A model generated the notes under the pieces. That model was not told where the DNA came from. It saw nothing but the letters and a program-made list of their open reading frames with translations, and did not search any database. A stretch of DNA of 64,000 nt from Bifidobacterium apri. GTDB taxonomy: Bacteria > Actinomycetota > Actinomycetes > Actinomycetales > Bifidobacteriaceae. How positions within the stretch are numbered: position 1 is the first letter of the stretch; each line of letters opens with the position of its first letter. Both the position numbers and the translations under genes were made by a program. Where the stretch lies: positions 62,001 to 126,000 of the forward strand of contig NZ_WBSO01000001.1 in the NCBI RefSeq assembly GCF_009299485.1. The letters are read 5' to 3'. This document shows, one piece after another, positions 35,055 through 44,411 of the stretch.

Positions 35055-36671
35055 ATGACATCACCGACGCCATCACAGCACGAGCCCGAAGCACCACAGC
35101 ACACCCAACCAATGCGCCCGCAAAGCACACCGGCCCAGTCGGCACCCACGCCGGCGGCGCCCACCGCGAACGCACACACACAAACCCCGCAGCCGCAACG
35201 ACAAGGCGCAGGGCACCCCGTTCCCCCGACACTGCCCTATCCGCAGTGGTACGGCACGCCATACCCCACTGTGAACGCGGCGCCATTCACACCGAGGCGC
35301 GACCCGCTCGCCGCCCCCGACGGCTCACGACCCTCCGACCGCAGACTCCTTACCATCGCCGGCGCGGCGATCGTCCTGCCGATACTGTTCGACCGGCTGG
35401 TATTCGCATGGTCGGATTCCAACACCTACACGCCATGGTTCGACGGATTCTGGCTGGTCGCCTTGGTCGCCGTCGTCATCCTGTTCTTCCGCACCGCGCA
35501 TCGCAGCCGTATGTGGTGCTTCACCACCATCGCCACGGCGATGCTGTGCGCCTATGCGATCGCCATGCATATGGCAGGCACTGTCGACGACAGTTGGACG
35601 ACCACCACATTCCTCGCCATCCCATGCCTGTTGATGATGTCATTGCAGATATCGGACGGCGGGTTCGACCCTCATCACCCGTGGCAAACCGTCAGACGGT
35701 GGCTGCTCGGGTGGATTTCCCCACTCACCAAGCTCAATACGGTCGGATCGGCGCTGAACCACGCGCTGAACGCGATCCGGACGCTGTCCTCGGAACACGA
35801 AGACACAGCTGCGGCCAATGACGCCACGGCCGGCGGCACACAGCATTCAGGGCAGATGACCACGGCACGCCGCATCCTGCTCATCATCGTTGTCGCCGTT
35901 CCCCTGCTCATCGTACTGACCTCATTGCTGGCCTCCAGCGACCTGGTGTTCGACTACGCGTTGCGCAACGTCATCGGTTCGATCAACATCTCCGAATTCC
36001 TGCTCCACGTGTTGCTCATCGCGATCCTCTTCCCCTTCTGCCTGTCCCTGCTCATGCAAACCGAAATCTCGAACAGGCTGCGCATCCACGCGTGCGCCCC
36101 GTCCGCCTTGGCAACCGCCCAGACCAGCCAGCATGAGCACCCCATCGATACGACAGTCGCCGCGGTTGTGCTCGCGCTGGTCCTGCTCCTGTACGCGATG
36201 TTCTGCGCCATCCAATTCGCGTTCCTGTTCAGCGGCAGGCAGCTTCCCGACGGCTATACCTACTCCCAATACGCTCGGGAGGGGTTCTTCCAGCTGCTCG
36301 CCGTCGTAGGCGTGAATCTCGCCGGGTACGCGCTTGTCCTGTGCAAGGCGCGCCGCACCGCTCCCCTGACCGGAATGCTGGTCGTCCTGATCGGCGAAAC
36401 CGCGGTGATCCTCGCCTCGGCGCTGTGGCGTCTGCACTTGTATATCGCAGCCTACGGGCTGACGTGGCTGCGTCTGGAATCCATGACCTTCATGTGGATG
36501 CTCATCGCCGTACTCGTCCTATGCCTCGTGCGCCTGTTCGTCCCGCGTCTGCCGCTGGCGACGATAGCGTTCATGCTGGTGGTCGTATGGTATGTGGCGT
36601 TGGTGTTGTCGAACCCGAACAACATCATCGACAGCTACAATCAGGCGCGTCAGATCACCGACGCGCTATAA
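35055..36671 (+). CDS. DUF4173-type multispanning membrane protein
   Basis: 538 aa from ATG 35055 (AGAAGGAGC upstream). The first 95 residues are Pro/Gln/Thr/Ala-rich and probably disordered in the cytosol. After them come about twelve hydrophobic helices. The segment YSQYAREGFFQLLAVVGVNL is the hallmark of the DUF4173 family. Function unknown. Divergent from DUF2975-XRE, so probably under the same regulator. Confidence 0.82.
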   Translation: MTSPTPSQHEPEAPQHTQPMRPQSTPAQSAPTPAAPTANAHTQTPQPQRQGAGHPVPPTLPYPQWYGTPYPTVNAAPFTPRRDPLAAPDGSRPSDRRLLTIAGAAIVLPILFDRLVFAWSDSNTYTPWFDGFWLVALVAVVILFFRTAHRSRMWCFTTIATAMLCAYAIAMHMAGTVDDSWTTTTFLAIPCLLMMSLQISDGGFDPHHPWQTVRRWLLGWISPLTKLNTVGSALNHALNAIRTLSSEHEDTAAANDATAGGTQHSGQMTTARRILLIIVVAVPLLIVLTSLLASSDLVFDYALRNVIGSINISEFLLHVLLIAILFPFCLSLLMQTEISNRLRIHACAPSALATAQTSQHEHPIDTTVAAVVLALVLLLYAMFCAIQFAFLFSGRQLPDGYTYSQYAREGFFQLLAVVGVNLAGYALVLCKARRTAPLTGMLVVLIGETAVILASALWRLHLYIAAYGLTWLRLESMTFMWMLIAVLVLCLVRLFVPRLPLATIAFMLVVVWYVALVLSNPNNIIDSYNQARQITDAL

Positions 36672-36713
36672 GCCCCAACGTGCGCCGGCACAGACGGCAT
36701 TACACTGGAAACC

Positions 36714-37874
36714 ATGTCTTACCGCATCGCATTCGTTTTCGATGACACGCTCGACGTGCTCGACGGTGTGCAACAGCATATCGTGACCTTGGGCAAGGAA
36801 CTGTCCCGCCGCGGTCATGACGTGCACTATCTGGTCGGGCAGACCGAGCATTCCCCCGTGCCGCATACGCATGTCATGTCCCGCAATGTGATGGTGCGCG
36901 CGAACGGGAACCGCATGCGCATTCCCCTGCCGGCGAACCGCCAGTTGATCGCGCGGACGCTCGCAGAAGGCGATTTCGACATTCTGCACGTTCAGGCGCC
37001 CTACAGTCCGTTCATGGCCGGTCGTGTCCTGCGTGCCGCGGCGCCGGACACCGGGGTCGTAGCGACCTACCATATCGCGGTCAGCGACCCGTTCTCCGCG
37101 ATTGGCGGGCTGGCGCTCGGCGCCATCAACACGCACACCCACCGGCGAATCGATGAAGTCATTGCGGTGTCCGATGTCGCGGCTCGGTATGCGGCAATCA
37201 CCGCACATACGACAGCGCGCGTCATCGCCAACCCGGTGGATGTGCGCATGATGCGTGAACGGGCGTCTGCCGCAGGCACCAGTGAATCGGACGACGGCTC
37301 CATGGCACCTCATATCGTGTTCCTCGGCCGTTTCGTCAAACGCAAAGGCGCCGATATCGTGCTGGATGCAATCGAATATGGCGAGCAGCATCGGTTGTTC
37401 CCCGCCGGCACCCATGTGACGATGGCCGGGAAAGGCCCGCTGCTCGAGGAATGCAAGCATCGCGCCGCCAGCTTCACGACGCCGGTCTCGTTCCCCGGAT
37501 TCATTGAGGAATCCGCCAAACCTGCCCTGCTTCGTAGCGCCGATGTCGCCGTATTCCCCGCAACCGGCGGCGAATCCTTCGGCATAGTACTGTTGGAGGC
37601 GATTGCGTCCGGGGCGACAGTCACATTGGCCGGCGATAATCCCGGATACCATTCCACGCTGCTGGGCGATACCGATGCGCTGTTCCCCGTGCGGGGGCGG
37701 GATACCGCGCGGATATTGGCTGAACGCATCGCACGCGCCATTGACGATGCCGCGTGGGCCAAACAGGTGCATACGCGCGAGGAACTGCTGCTCGACCGGT
37801 ATGACGTGCGTACCATCGCCGATCAGGTGGAGCAGGTGTACGCACAGGCGATCGCCAAGCGTCGAACAGCCTGA
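36714..37874 (+). CDS. GT4 family glycosyltransferase
   Basis: 386 aa, GT-B fold, retaining. N-terminal acceptor domain with VFDDTLDVLDGVQQHIVTLGKEL (the GGVxxH-like motif) and DILHVQAPYSPFMAGRVL; C-terminal nucleotide-sugar domain with FLGRFVKRKGADIVLDA, AGKGPLLEE and the E-x7-E motif in GGESFGIVLLEAIASG. Resembles PimA-like and other lipid glycosyltransferases, so a role in envelope glycolipid synthesis is plausible but unproven. Starts 42 bases after the DUF4173 gene. Confidence 0.88.
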   Translation: MSYRIAFVFDDTLDVLDGVQQHIVTLGKELSRRGHDVHYLVGQTEHSPVPHTHVMSRNVMVRANGNRMRIPLPANRQLIARTLAEGDFDILHVQAPYSPFMAGRVLRAAAPDTGVVATYHIAVSDPFSAIGGLALGAINTHTHRRIDEVIAVSDVAARYAAITAHTTARVIANPVDVRMMRERASAAGTSESDDGSMAPHIVFLGRFVKRKGADIVLDAIEYGEQHRLFPAGTHVTMAGKGPLLEECKHRAASFTTPVSFPGFIEESAKPALLRSADVAVFPATGGESFGIVLLEAIASGATVTLAGDNPGYHSTLLGDTDALFPVRGRDTARILAERIARAIDDAAWAKQVHTREELLLDRYDVRTIADQVEQVYAQAIAKRRTA

Positions 37875-37897
37875 ACCACGGTCTGCAGCCACGAATC

Positions 37898-37949
37898 GAG
37901 GCTACGCAATCGAAATCGCGGACCCCCGCTGAATCGGTCACGTAGCCTC
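37898..37949. terminator. Hairpin between GT4 and parE
   Basis: Stem GAGGCTACG (37898-37906) with CGTAGCCTC (37941-37949) between two convergent genes. The loop is long and there is no T run. Confidence 0.5.
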
Positions 37950-37979
37950 TGACGTAGCCGCGAATCATATGCCGGCGGA

Positions 37980-40397
37980 TCAGGTATCGATTTTGCTGCG
38001 GTCGAAATCGTCTGCATTCTCGACGATGAACTGACGCCGTGGCGGCACTTCCCCGCCCATCAGCAGGTCGAAGATCCCCGCCGCCTTCTGCGCATCCTCC
38101 ATGCGGATGCGCCGCAGCATCCGCGAACGCGGATCCATGGTCGTGTCCGCCAACTGGTCGGCGTCCATCTCACCCAGACCCTTGTAGCGCTGGATGTCCG
38201 GATTGTAGTCGATATGCCGACGCTCGAGGTCGGCAAGCTTGCCCGAAAGCTCATCGTCCGAATATGTGTAGATGAACTCGCCCTTGTGCTTGCCGGCGAG
38301 TGCGATGCGATGCAACGGCGGAACGGCGGCATACACGTGGCCGGCTTCGATCAGCGGACGCATATACCGGTAGAACAGGGTGAGCAGCAGGATGCGGATA
38401 TGCGCGCCATCGACATCAGCATCGGTCATCATGATGATCTTGTTGTATCTCGCCTGGTTCAGGTCGAAACTCGCGCCGGAACCCGCGCCCACCACTTGGA
38501 TGATCGAAGCGCATTCCTTGTTGGACAGCATCTGCGACAGGCTCGCCTTCTGCACATTGAGGATTTTGCCTCGAATCGGCAGCAGGGCTTGGAAACTTGA
38601 GTTCCTGGCGGCTTTCGCGGTGCCGAGCGCGGAATCGCCCTCGACGATGAACAGTTCCGCGATGTCGTCGTTGCCCGGCTGGCAGTCGGAGAGTTTCGCC
38701 GGCATGGACGCAGCTTCGAGCGCGTTCTTGCGGCGGGTGACCTCTTTGGTTTTGCGCGCTTGGATGCGCGCGTGCATTTCCCCGACGATTTTCTCCAGCA
38801 CTCTGCCGGACTGCTCTTTGTAGCCTCGCTTCGAGCCGGTGATCATCTCGCCGAACTGCTGTTCGGTCATTTTCGAGACGATGGGGCGCACCGGCGCAGT
38901 GCCGAGCACGTCTTTGGTCTGTCCTTGGAACTGGGGTTCGGCGATGCGCACGGTGACGACGGCGACCAGTCCGGCGAGGATGTCATCACGTTCGACGCGG
39001 GTTTTGGCGTCCTTGAGGTTGACTTTCAGCTTGCGCGCATTGTCTTCGACGCTTTTGCGGATCTGCTTGGTGATGCCTTGCAGGAAGCCGTCGACATGCA
39101 TGCCGCCGCCGGGGGTCTCGACGACGTTGACGAAGCTGCGCAAGGTGGTGTCATACCCGTTGACCCAGCGCAGGGCGATATCGACTTTGCAGGTGCGTTC
39201 GATGTTCTGCGCGTGCAATTCACCTTTGCTGTCTACCGCCTGGGTTTCCTCGGTGTACGTGTCTTCGCCGGTGATGCGCCAGATATCGCAGACCGGTTCG
39301 CCTTGGGACAGGAAGTCGACGAAATCCTTGACGCCGCCGGTGTGGAGGAATTCCTCGACCCTGCGGTGGGGCCGTGCGGCTGATGCGATGGCGGATTGGG
39401 CCGCCGCCTGCGCCTGCGGATCGTCGGTAACGTTGTCGGTTGTTTCGGCGTCCGTGTCGACATCGGCATCCGCACCTGCATCCGCGTCTGCGGGGTCGGT
39501 TTCCGTCGCCCCAGCGGCAGCGAAAGCACCTGCGGCGTCGGCAACGCCATCGAGCATGAGGTTCGACGTGTTTGACAACTGTCCGCCTGCGGTATCAACG
39601 TCCGGAGCATCGCTGGCGTCTGAAGCGGCGGCATCCGCCGGCGTATCGACTTCCAGCATCGCATCGACAGAGGCGTCGCCGGTTTCGGGGATGTTCTCGT
39701 CGATGACGGTGATTTTCAGTCCGGGGACCAGGAACGTGGTCTGACGGACCCGATCGATGAGCTGTTCGTAGCTGAAGCGCGCGGTGTCGTTGAAAATCTC
39801 CGGGTCTGCCCAGTAGCGAATCCTCGTGCCCGTGGTCTTCGGCGAGACTTTGCCGATGACTTCCAGCTCGGTCGCGCGATTCTTGCGCGTACGTTTGAAC
39901 GGGGAGTCAGGCGACGGGCATGACGGATCGGCGTCCTGGTAGACCCCCGGATGCCCTTGATGGAACGCCATGTGGTAGGTTTTGCCGTTGCGATCGACCT
40001 CGACATCGAGTCGGGAGCTCAACGCGTTGACGACGGACGATCCCACGCCATGCAAACCGCCAGCCGCATTGTAGGAGGCATTGCCGAATTTCGCGCCGGC
40101 ATGAAGCTTGGTGAGGACGACTTCGACACCGGTCAAACCGGTTTTCGGCTCGACGTCAACCGGGATGCCTCGACCGTTATCGTCAACCTCGATTGAACCA
40201 TCGGTATGCAAAATCACCTTGATGTCGTTGCATGCCCCGGCGAGCGCCTCATCGACGGAATTATCGATGATCTCCCACAGGCAGTGCATCAAGCCCTGGC
40301 TGTCGGTTGTCCCGATGTACATGCCGGGGCGCTTGCGTACCGCGTCAAGTCCTTCGAGCACGGTCAGGCTGTCGGCGCTGTAATTTTCCTTTGCCAT
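37980..40397 (-). CDS. parE: DNA topoisomerase IV subunit B (GyrB/ParE family)
   Basis: ATPase subunit partner of parC. ATG 40397 (MAKENYSADSLTVLEGLDAV), 805 aa. GHKL ATPase: RKRPGMYIGTT, EIIDNSVDEALAG, DNGRGIPVD, GLHGVGSSVVNALS. Toprim: EGDSALGTAKAARN and MTDADVDGAHIR; the C-terminus contains RYKGLGEMDADQL. Between the ATPase and transducer parts (about residues 240-340) lies an Asp/Ala-rich insertion that standard ParE and GyrB lack. Confidence 0.95.
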   Translation of the reverse strand: MAKENYSADSLTVLEGLDAVRKRPGMYIGTTDSQGLMHCLWEIIDNSVDEALAGACNDIKVILHTDGSIEVDDNGRGIPVDVEPKTGLTGVEVVLTKLHAGAKFGNASYNAAGGLHGVGSSVVNALSSRLDVEVDRNGKTYHMAFHQGHPGVYQDADPSCPSPDSPFKRTRKNRATELEVIGKVSPKTTGTRIRYWADPEIFNDTARFSYEQLIDRVRQTTFLVPGLKITVIDENIPETGDASVDAMLEVDTPADAAASDASDAPDVDTAGGQLSNTSNLMLDGVADAAGAFAAAGATETDPADADAGADADVDTDAETTDNVTDDPQAQAAAQSAIASAARPHRRVEEFLHTGGVKDFVDFLSQGEPVCDIWRITGEDTYTEETQAVDSKGELHAQNIERTCKVDIALRWVNGYDTTLRSFVNVVETPGGGMHVDGFLQGITKQIRKSVEDNARKLKVNLKDAKTRVERDDILAGLVAVVTVRIAEPQFQGQTKDVLGTAPVRPIVSKMTEQQFGEMITGSKRGYKEQSGRVLEKIVGEMHARIQARKTKEVTRRKNALEAASMPAKLSDCQPGNDDIAELFIVEGDSALGTAKAARNSSFQALLPIRGKILNVQKASLSQMLSNKECASIIQVVGAGSGASFDLNQARYNKIIMMTDADVDGAHIRILLLTLFYRYMRPLIEAGHVYAAVPPLHRIALAGKHKGEFIYTYSDDELSGKLADLERRHIDYNPDIQRYKGLGEMDADQLADTTMDPRSRMLRRIRMEDAQKAAGIFDLLMGGEVPPRRQFIVENADDFDRSKIDT

Positions 40398-40492
40398 AAT
40401 CCCCATTCGTTGTCTTGCGTTTCGTTTCCCGCCGTCGCCCGTCTATGTGCGGACCCGCCTGCAATGAGGCGCAGTCCGCGCACAGGGCTGCG

Positions 40493-41992
40493 TCACTCGT
40501 CGAGGAAGTCGCGCAGAGTCTGCGAACGCGAGGGGTGACGCAGCTTCGACATGGTCTTGGATTCGATCTGGCGGATTCGCTCACGGGTCACGCCGTACAC
40601 ACGCCCGATGTCGTCAAGCGTCTTGGGCTGACCGTCCTCAAGGCCGTAGCGCATCTTGATGACGCCCGCCTCACGCGGCGACAGGGTTTCCAGCACCTGC
40701 TTGAACTGCTCCTGCAACAGCGAGAACGCCACGGCGTCGGACGGTGCGATGGCGTCGGTGTCCTCGATCAGATCGCCGAACTCGGAATCGCCGTCCTCAC
40801 CGAGCGGGGTGTGCAGTGAAATCGGCTCACGGCCGTACTTCTGCACTTCCTGCACCTTCTCGACCGGCATATCAAGTTCACGCGCCAGCTCATCAGGCGT
40901 AGGCTCGCGACCCAGATCCTGCAGCATCTGCCGTTGGACACGGGCGAGCTTGTTGATGACTTCGACCATGTGGACGGGCACGCGAATCGTACGCGCCTGG
41001 TCGGCCATGGCGCGCGTGATCGCCTGGCGGATCCACCATGTGGCGTAGGTGGAGAATTTGAAGCCTTTCTTCCAGTCGAACTTCTCGACCGCACGGATCA
41101 AACCAAGATTGCCTTCCTGGATCAGATCCAGGAACAGCATGCCGCGACCGGTATACCGCTTGGCAAGCGAAACGACCAGACGAAGATTCGCTTCGAGCAG
41201 ATGGTCTTTGGCTTTCTTGCCGTCAGCGGCGGCCCACTTGAGTTCACGCTTGCGCTTGAAGCTCATGCCCTCGCTTTCCGTGTCCAGCAGGTGCTGCGCA
41301 TACAATCCGGCCTCGATACGTTCGGACAGGTCGACTTCCTGTTCGGCGTTCAGCAGGCTGACCCTGCCGATCTGCTTGAGATAATCCTTGACCGGATCAG
41401 CGGTCGCCCCGGCTGCGATGACACGGCGCTTGGGGTTGCCGGACGGCGTGAGATTGTCGTCGTCATCGTCGTCGCGCATGACGAACGCACCCTTCGCCTT
41501 CGGCGGGACTTCAGGTTCGCGATGCTTATGCTTGTCCTCCTCCTCGGAGTCCTCCTCATCGCCTTCCTCGTCGTCATCGTCATCGGCGTCGATATCGTCG
41601 TCGAGGTTGTCGGGATCGTCGCCTTCGTCGAGATCGTCGAAGTTCTCGATGTCCTCGTCGTCGATGTCTTCCTCATCCTCGAGCTGGACCTCGTCATGCT
41701 CTTTGGATGCAGGCTCGGCATGCTTTGCCGTATGCTTGCGCGGCGTCTTGGTGGCGCTCGTTGCGCGGGATGCCGTCGTCTTCTTGGCCTGCGGCGCCGC
41801 AGCACCGCTTCCCGACGCCTTCGATGTCTTCGCACTCTTCGCTGCTGCGGCCTTCTTGGCGGACGCCGACGCTGTGGACCTCTTGGTCGCCTTTGCCGGT
41901 TTGGCAGCCTTCTTCGCCGCGGTATTGCGGGTGGATGTGGTCTTTTCGGTCTGATCAGCGTTCTTCTTGCTTGCCGTCGTTTCCTTGGCCAA
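40493..41992 (-). CDS. rpoD: RNA polymerase primary sigma factor (RpoD/HrdB type)
   Basis: Housekeeping sigma factor. TTG 41992 is the likely start: AGGAGG lies 6 bases upstream and the product opens with [10 protein letters not shown], read as Met. An ATG nine codons upstream has no ribosome site. 499 aa. The first 100 residues are Lys/Ala/Ser/Thr repeats, then an acidic Asp/Glu tract (about 105-160). Conserved regions: 1.2 ([15 protein letters not shown]), 2 ([49 protein letters not shown]), 3 ([11 protein letters not shown]) and 4 ([31 protein letters not shown]). Confidence 0.97.
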   Translation of the reverse strand: MAKETTASKKNADQTEKTTSTRNTAAKKAAKPAKATKRSTASASAKKAAAAKSAKTSKASGSGAAAPQAKKTTASRATSATKTPRKHTAKHAEPASKEHDEVQLEDEEDIDDEDIENFDDLDEGDDPDNLDDDIDADDDDDEEGDEEDSEEEDKHKHREPEVPPKAKGAFVMRDDDDDDNLTPSGNPKRRVIAAGATADPVKDYLKQIGRVSLLNAEQEVDLSERIEAGLYAQHLLDTESEGMSFKRKRELKWAAADGKKAKDHLLEANLRLVVSLAKRYTGRGMLFLDLIQEGNLGLIRAVEKFDWKKGFKFSTYATWWIRQAITRAMADQARTIRVPVHMVEVINKLARVQRQMLQDLGREPTPDELARELDMPVEKVQEVQKYGREPISLHTPLGEDGDSEFGDLIEDTDAIAPSDAVAFSLLQEQFKQVLETLSPREAGVIKMRYGLEDGQPKTLDDIGRVYGVTRERIRQIESKTMSKLRHPSRSQTLRDFLDE

Positions 41993-42150
41993 ACTTATCC
42001 TCCTGCGTGTTCCCGCCATACCGCAGCCAAACGAAGGGCACAGTTATGGCAAGGGCAAATCGTCAACTATAGAAGTTAACCATCTTTCGTGGACGAATAT
42101 TCCCGCGCGATTCACACGCTCACGCCATACGACCGAAATCCTGCATGACG

Positions 42151-42972
42151 TCATCTCAGGCACCATTCCGGTTTCACGCCGTTGCCCAGCGCGTCGATGA
42201 CAATGCCGGCAAGCGTGCACGTCGGATCGAGATGCCGGGCGATGCGCGCGACGATATCCGTGCGCGGGTCGTCCACCCACCACATCAGATACGCCGCACA
42301 CGCCAGAATGTTCACCCGATATGACACCGGCACAAGCTCCGCCATGCGCTCAAGCATCGCCACGGACGCGCGCATGCAACCGACACGCGGCACGGCTTTG
42401 GGCTCATCGAACGCCTCGGTCAGCAGACCACCCATCGCCGAGGCATTGCCGGGACACGACGGCTCCGAGGCGAATCGCAGCAACGTTTCCCAATCAAGCG
42501 GCGTGATGCTGACCGCCGACACGATCAAAGCGTCACGGATGGCGATATTCTGTTTCATCCCCACCGCGAGCCTGAGAAGAAGACGGTCGTCGGCAGGCAG
42601 GTGCGAACCTCCATCACGCTGGTTGCGCCACCACATTTCCAACGCCTGCTCCACCCAGAGCCGCGTGCCACGGACGATCCCTTCCTCATGGCGCAATCGC
42701 CGATACCGTGCGTCCTGGAAATCAACCCAGGCTTCAGACATCAGCCCGGCCGATTTCCATACCTTCCACGCCCCTTCCGGGACAGGCAGATCATCCCACT
42801 GTCGCAACGGCAAGCGGCCACGATACGAATAGCGGTATCTGGCGTACCACCGCGAAGCGTCCATACCAGGCAACGGCTCCCATTCCTCCGCCCATTCCCA
42901 GCACTCCATCAACGCGTCGAACAGCATCCCGTTGATCTGCCGCTGGATGCGCGCATCTTCGTCATCTTCCAT
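42151..42972 (-). CDS. DUF4192 family protein
   Basis: 273 aa, Trp-rich, no signal peptide or helix. The C-terminal VNILACAAYLMWWVDDPRTDIVARIARHLDPTCTLAGIVIDAL matches the end of actinobacterial DUF4192 proteins, which are commonly encoded next to the primary sigma factor gene, as here. Function unknown. ATG 42972 has GGGGGAG upstream. The stretch 42973-43231 up to the next, divergent gene shows nothing recognisable. Confidence 0.75.
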   Translation of the reverse strand: MEDDEDARIQRQINGMLFDALMECWEWAEEWEPLPGMDASRWYARYRYSYRGRLPLRQWDDLPVPEGAWKVWKSAGLMSEAWVDFQDARYRRLRHEEGIVRGTRLWVEQALEMWWRNQRDGGSHLPADDRLLLRLAVGMKQNIAIRDALIVSAVSITPLDWETLLRFASEPSCPGNASAMGGLLTEAFDEPKAVPRVGCMRASVAMLERMAELVPVSYRVNILACAAYLMWWVDDPRTDIVARIARHLDPTCTLAGIVIDALGNGVKPEWCLR

Positions 42973-43231
42973 AACTCCCCCGTTTCCGCCTGCAACCGCC
43001 AGGACGTTTCATACAGACACCCGGTGCGTCCGCTCCGTCCCAGCTTGCTGCACCGTGATGCCGCCCGTCCAGCCTTGCCGACGAATGTGGTCAAAGGATG
43101 CATGACCGCCCGGCGACCACCGGCACGACCGGCTACGACAGCGGCGAATCACTCACCACGGCGGCACGGTCACGACACGCACCCGGGCACGCCGGCGCGA
43201 ATGTCGCAACACTGTGGATACCCTCATAGGC

Positions 43232-44320
43232 ATGAGCATGCCGTCAGATCTGGAACGTATAGAACAACGCATCGATGACCTGGTACGCGAATACCTCGCC
43301 GTGTCCGACACCGAAATCGCCTCGTCATGCAGACAGGTCCTCCACGCGGTCGCGGCGCAGGCGGTCACTTCAAGCCAAGGAGGCAAACGTCTCAGAGCAC
43401 GCTTGGCGCTCGCCGCGTTCGACGCCGGCGACGCCGACACCGACGCTCCACGCACACCGCACGCCAGGGAGGCGATGACTGATCTGTCCTGCGCCATCGA
43501 AGTGTTCCAGACCGCCGCGCTCGTCCATGACGATATCATCGACGATTCGGATCTGCGCCGCGGCAAACCGAGCGCCCATCGCGCGCTCGCACAGCAGACG
43601 CACAGCGAATCCATCGGCCGTGGCCTCGGACTCATGCTCGGGGACATCCTCGCCACCGTGAGCATCTCCATCGCCAATGCCGCGGCCTCGTCATTGCCCA
43701 ATCCCGATACCCTGCGCGCTGTGTTCCTCGGCATGCAACGCGATGTCAGCGTCGGCCAGGTGCTCGACCTGTCCGTCGAACTGACCCCGTTGGACGATCC
43801 GGCACGGCTCGCGGACGCCTCACTGAATGTCTTCCGCTGGAAAACCGCCAGTTACACGACCATGGCGCCACTGCAACTCGGACTGACGGCCGCAGGAACC
43901 GACCCGCGATTCGCCGAACTTCTCGCCCATCGCATCGGCGAGCCGCTCGGCGTCGCCTTCCAGCTTGCCGACGACCTTCTTGATGTCATCGGATATACGA
44001 AAAACACCGGCAAACCCGTCGGCGGTGATATCAAGGAAGGCAAACGCTCCGTACTGCTCGCGGATGCCCTCGCCTTGTCGTCGCCATCCGACCGAAACGA
44101 CCTGATCGCCATGTACGAAGCCCCGTCGCGGAACACGCAACAGGTGCAACGCGGCATCGAGATCTTCACATCGAGCGGCGCCGTCGAACGGTCTCGCGAG
44201 CGAATCCGCACGCTGTGGGGACAGGCACGCCAGGCCATCGCCGATGCACAACTGCCCCAAACCGCACGTGACGGACTGCTCGAAGCATGCCGCACATTCA
44301 TCCCCGATTCCTGCCTGTGA
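43232..44320 (+). CDS. Polyprenyl diphosphate synthase (trans-isoprenyl)
   Basis: Elongates allylic diphosphates with isopentenyl diphosphate. First Asp-rich motif in VHDDIIDDSDLRRGKPSAH, second in FQLADDLLDVIGY, with KPVGGDIKEGKRSVLL after it. About 362 aa. Product length (C20 or longer) cannot be told. The start is uncertain: ATG 43232 or 43238, or GTG 43214, none with a strong ribosome site. Followed 92 bases later by the PASTA kinase. Confidence 0.9.
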   Translation: MSMPSDLERIEQRIDDLVREYLAVSDTEIASSCRQVLHAVAAQAVTSSQGGKRLRARLALAAFDAGDADTDAPRTPHAREAMTDLSCAIEVFQTAALVHDDIIDDSDLRRGKPSAHRALAQQTHSESIGRGLGLMLGDILATVSISIANAAASSLPNPDTLRAVFLGMQRDVSVGQVLDLSVELTPLDDPARLADASLNVFRWKTASYTTMAPLQLGLTAAGTDPRFAELLAHRIGEPLGVAFQLADDLLDVIGYTKNTGKPVGGDIKEGKRSVLLADALALSSPSDRNDLIAMYEAPSRNTQQVQRGIEIFTSSGAVERSRERIRTLWGQARQAIADAQLPQTARDGLLEACRTFIPDSCL

Positions 44321-44411
44321 TTCCACCACAACGTGCCGGGTCATCACGGCAGGCGAGTAGCCCGAGGCATGTAGACTGGTGTCATCAACATTGAGCAAAG
44401 GGCCTGCGAAC

